DNA of 7,019 bases, from contig JAOZMN010000150.1 in the NCBI GenBank assembly GCA_029934265.1, positions 1-7,019 of the forward strand, read 5' to 3'. The notes under the pieces are model-generated. The model was not told where the DNA came from and made no database searches. It saw only the letters and a program-made list of their open reading frames with translations. This DNA comes from Bacteroidales bacterium (GTDB lineage Bacteria; Bacteroidota; Bacteroidia; Bacteroidales; JAADGE01). Made by a program: the position numbers and the translations under genes. Each line of letters starts with the position of its first letter. Positions within the stretch are counted from its first letter, which is position 1. Of this stretch, positions 5,686-7,019 are shown one piece after another.

Positions 5686-6867
5686 TTAAAAATCCAATGA
5701 TTTAATTATTTTTTCGCAAGTAATTTTAATTTCGTCCTGAGTTATTGTAAGCGGAGGAGCAATTCTGAAACAAGTTTCATCAAATAAAAACCAATCAGTT
5801 AAAATTCCGTTATTTTCAGCATTTTCTATAAACTTTTTTACATTATCGAAACTTCCCAAATCAACAGCATAAAAAAGTCCGATACCACGCACTGATTTTA
5901 TATTTTGATGTTTCAATAAAGAAAGAAAAAGTTCACCTTTTTCTTTAACTTTAGAAATTAAATTTCCTTCTGTAAGAACCTTTAAACCGGCAAGAGCAGC
6001 AGCAACCGAAACAGGGTGTCCTCCGAAAGTAGTAATATGTCCCAAAATAGGATTATTTGTAAAGCAGTCCATTATTTTTTTATCCGAAATAAAAGCACCG
6101 ACCGGCATTCCTGCACCCATTCCTTTTGCAACAGCCATAATATCCGGCACAAAACCAAATTGCTCAAATGCAAATAAACTTCCCGTTCTGCCGAAACCTG
6201 TTTGAACTTCATCTGAAATTATCAAAACTCCATTTTCTTTACACTTTCGAGATAATTTCTCAAAAAAATCTTTTTTGCCCGGAATAATTCCTGCTTCAGC
6301 CTGTACGGCTTCCACCACAACACAAGCCGTATTTTTGTCGATAATATCAAAATTATCTGTCGAATTAAAATCAAGAAATTCCACCGCCGGCAAAAGCGGA
6401 CGAAATGCCATATTGTAAGTATCATCGCTCATAAGACTTAAGGCACCGTGCGTACTTCCATGATAAGTATTTTTAAAAGCAATAATTTTATGCCGTCCGG
6501 TATAACGTTTTGCAAGTTTCAAAGCACCCTCAATGGCTTCACTGCCGGAGTTTACATAATATATACTGTCCAAAGTTTTCGGCAATAAATCTGTCAGCAT
6601 TTTAGCAAACTCAACTTGCGGACTTTGAATATACTCTCCGTAAACCATCAGGTGCATATATTTATCAAGCTGATTTTTAACGGCTTCCACAACTTTCGGG
6701 TGTCTGTGTCCGACATTACTGACAGAAACTCCTGCAATAAGGTCGATATATTTATTACCTTTGTTGTCGTATATGTATATACCTTCAGCTTTTACAGCTT
6801 CAATAGCAACCGGTTCGTCGGAAGTTTGTCCGACATGACGAAAAAATAATTGGCGTTGTGTAAGCAT
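5686..6867 (-). CDS. Class-III PLP-dependent aminotransferase (acetylornithine/ornithine type)
   Basis: With the chosen ATG the protein has 393 residues, normal for the family. Features in this numbering: DLIAGVSVSNVGHRHP (42-57); the PLP-phosphate loop NSGSEA (106-111); Tyr135-His136 for ring stacking; DEVQTGFGRTG (219-229), where Asp219 contacts the pyridine nitrogen; Lys248 in AKGMGAG, the Schiff-base lysine; TTFGGHP (279-285); and Arg368 in FRIAPPLTIT, a likely substrate-carboxylate contact. The fold-type I fingerprint is complete, so activity is expected. The enzyme moves an amino group between an amino acid or amine and a 2-oxo acid, usually 2-oxoglutarate. Acetylornithine, ornithine, 4-aminobutyrate or another substrate cannot be chosen from sequence, and no arginine-pathway genes lie nearby. 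The frame stays open to a TTG at 6891, but MLTQRQLFFRHV at the ATG (6867) resembles the usual family N-terminus, and the promoter box lies 38 nt upstream of it. Confidence 0.93.
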   Translation of the reverse strand: MLTQRQLFFRHVGQTSDEPVAIEAVKAEGIYIYDNKGNKYIDLIAGVSVSNVGHRHPKVVEAVKNQLDKYMHLMVYGEYIQSPQVEFAKMLTDLLPKTLDSIYYVNSGSEAIEGALKLAKRYTGRHKIIAFKNTYHGSTHGALSLMSDDTYNMAFRPLLPAVEFLDFNSTDNFDIIDKNTACVVVEAVQAEAGIIPGKKDFFEKLSRKCKENGVLIISDEVQTGFGRTGSLFAFEQFGFVPDIMAVAKGMGAGMPVGAFISDKKIMDCFTNNPILGHITTFGGHPVSVAAALAGLKVLTEGNLISKVKEKGELFLSLLKHQNIKSVRGIGLFYAVDLGSFDNVKKFIENAENNGILTDWFLFDETCFRIAPPLTITQDEIKITCEKIIKSLDF

Positions 6868-6905
6868 AAATTTTTTTAAATTTAAAGTCAATATAGAATA
6901 AAATG

Positions 6906-6913
6906 CAAAGGTA
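6906..6913 (-). promoter_or_regulatory. Predicted -7 box of the aminotransferase promoter
   Basis: The minus strand reads TACCTTTG followed by CA, an exact match to the Bacteroidetes TAnnTTTG box. It ends 38 nt before the ATG at 6867. The upstream -33 element is weak: no TTG is present at the expected distance, only TTC at 6934-6932, 18 nt away. Confidence 0.5.
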
Positions 6914-6938
6914 TTAATAATTTGAATAACTGAATAAT

Positions 6939-6962
6939 TATATCATTACACCATTATATCAT
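6939..6962. repeat. Degenerate octamer tandem repeat (TAYAYCAT x3)
   Basis: Three consecutive 8-bp units read TATATCAT, TACACCAT, TATATCAT, producing an 11-bp direct repeat ATTATATCATT at 6937-6947 and 6953-6963. It sits directly upstream of the aminotransferase promoter region and abuts repeat copy 3. The DUF4139 terminator arm contains a similar string (ATTGTATCATT, 3656-3666). Confidence 0.6.
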
Positions 6963-6964
6963 TG

Positions 6965-7019
6965 AGTTCGGTCTAAAAAGACCCTTAGGGTTTGATTTAA
7001 CAAAATTTAACAAATCTAA
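6965..7019 (+). repeat. Dispersed palindromic intergenic repeat, copy 3 (cut by window end)
   Basis: This is the first 55 bases of the element in the opposite orientation to copies 1 and 2: end motif AGTTCGGTCTAAAAAG at 6965-6980 (15 of 16), then arm AGACCCTTAGGGTTT at 6979-6993, then GATTTAACAAAATTTAAC and on to the window edge. It differs from copy 2 in the shared part at only two positions (6973 and 7012). The second half, if present, lies beyond base 7019. Confidence 0.8.

Noticed and set aside
6222..6425. Second minus-strand frame inside the aminotransferase gene
   Set aside because: It is out of frame within a conserved catalytic region and has no independent support.

Overview
The window comes from an AT-rich member of the Bacteroidota (Bacteroidetes). 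Three things support this. It encodes PorQ, a component of the type IX secretion system, which is confined to this phylum. Two genes carry short signal peptides ending in Phe-Ser-Gln, typical of the phylum. Two promoters resemble the Bacteroidetes consensus (TTG, about 19 nt, TAnnTTTG) rather than the E. coli -35/-10 form. The sequence does not fix a genus.

All four protein genes lie on the minus strand, so transcription runs from high to low coordinates. In that order they are: a class-III PLP-dependent aminotransferase (6867-5686), a secreted DUF4140/DUF4139 (MuiA-like) protein of unknown function (5413-3725), PorQ (3509-2445) and the RNA-binding transcription accessory protein Tex (2258-129). 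All are complete, with no frameshifts. The gaps are 272, 215 and 186 nt. Promoters are visible before the aminotransferase gene and porQ, and a strong terminator follows the DUF4139 gene. The genes therefore look like independent units rather than an operon, and nothing shows that their products act in one pathway. PorQ and the DUF4139 protein are both exported; Tex and the aminotransferase are cytoplasmic housekeeping-type proteins.

The most interesting content is between the genes. A repeat of about 100 bp occurs in two full copies (1-102 and 2341-2442) and one copy cut by the window end (6965-7019, opposite orientation). It has 15-bp inverted arms around AGACCCTTAGGGTTT and an end motif, AGTTCGGTATAAAAAG. 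That end motif also occurs alone at 3615-3630 and, with two mismatches, at 2281-2296. The family looks like a non-coding palindromic element (REP- or MITE-like, or a dispersed structured RNA/terminator module); no transposase is present. Other non-coding items are a perfect 19-bp terminator stem, a short inverted repeat upstream of the DUF4139 gene, a small hairpin plus an 11-nt homopolymer in the 272-nt gap, and a degenerate octamer tandem repeat upstream of the aminotransferase promoter.

I found no new protein system. The genes are ordinary for this phylum, and the repeat family is the one observation that deserves follow-up.
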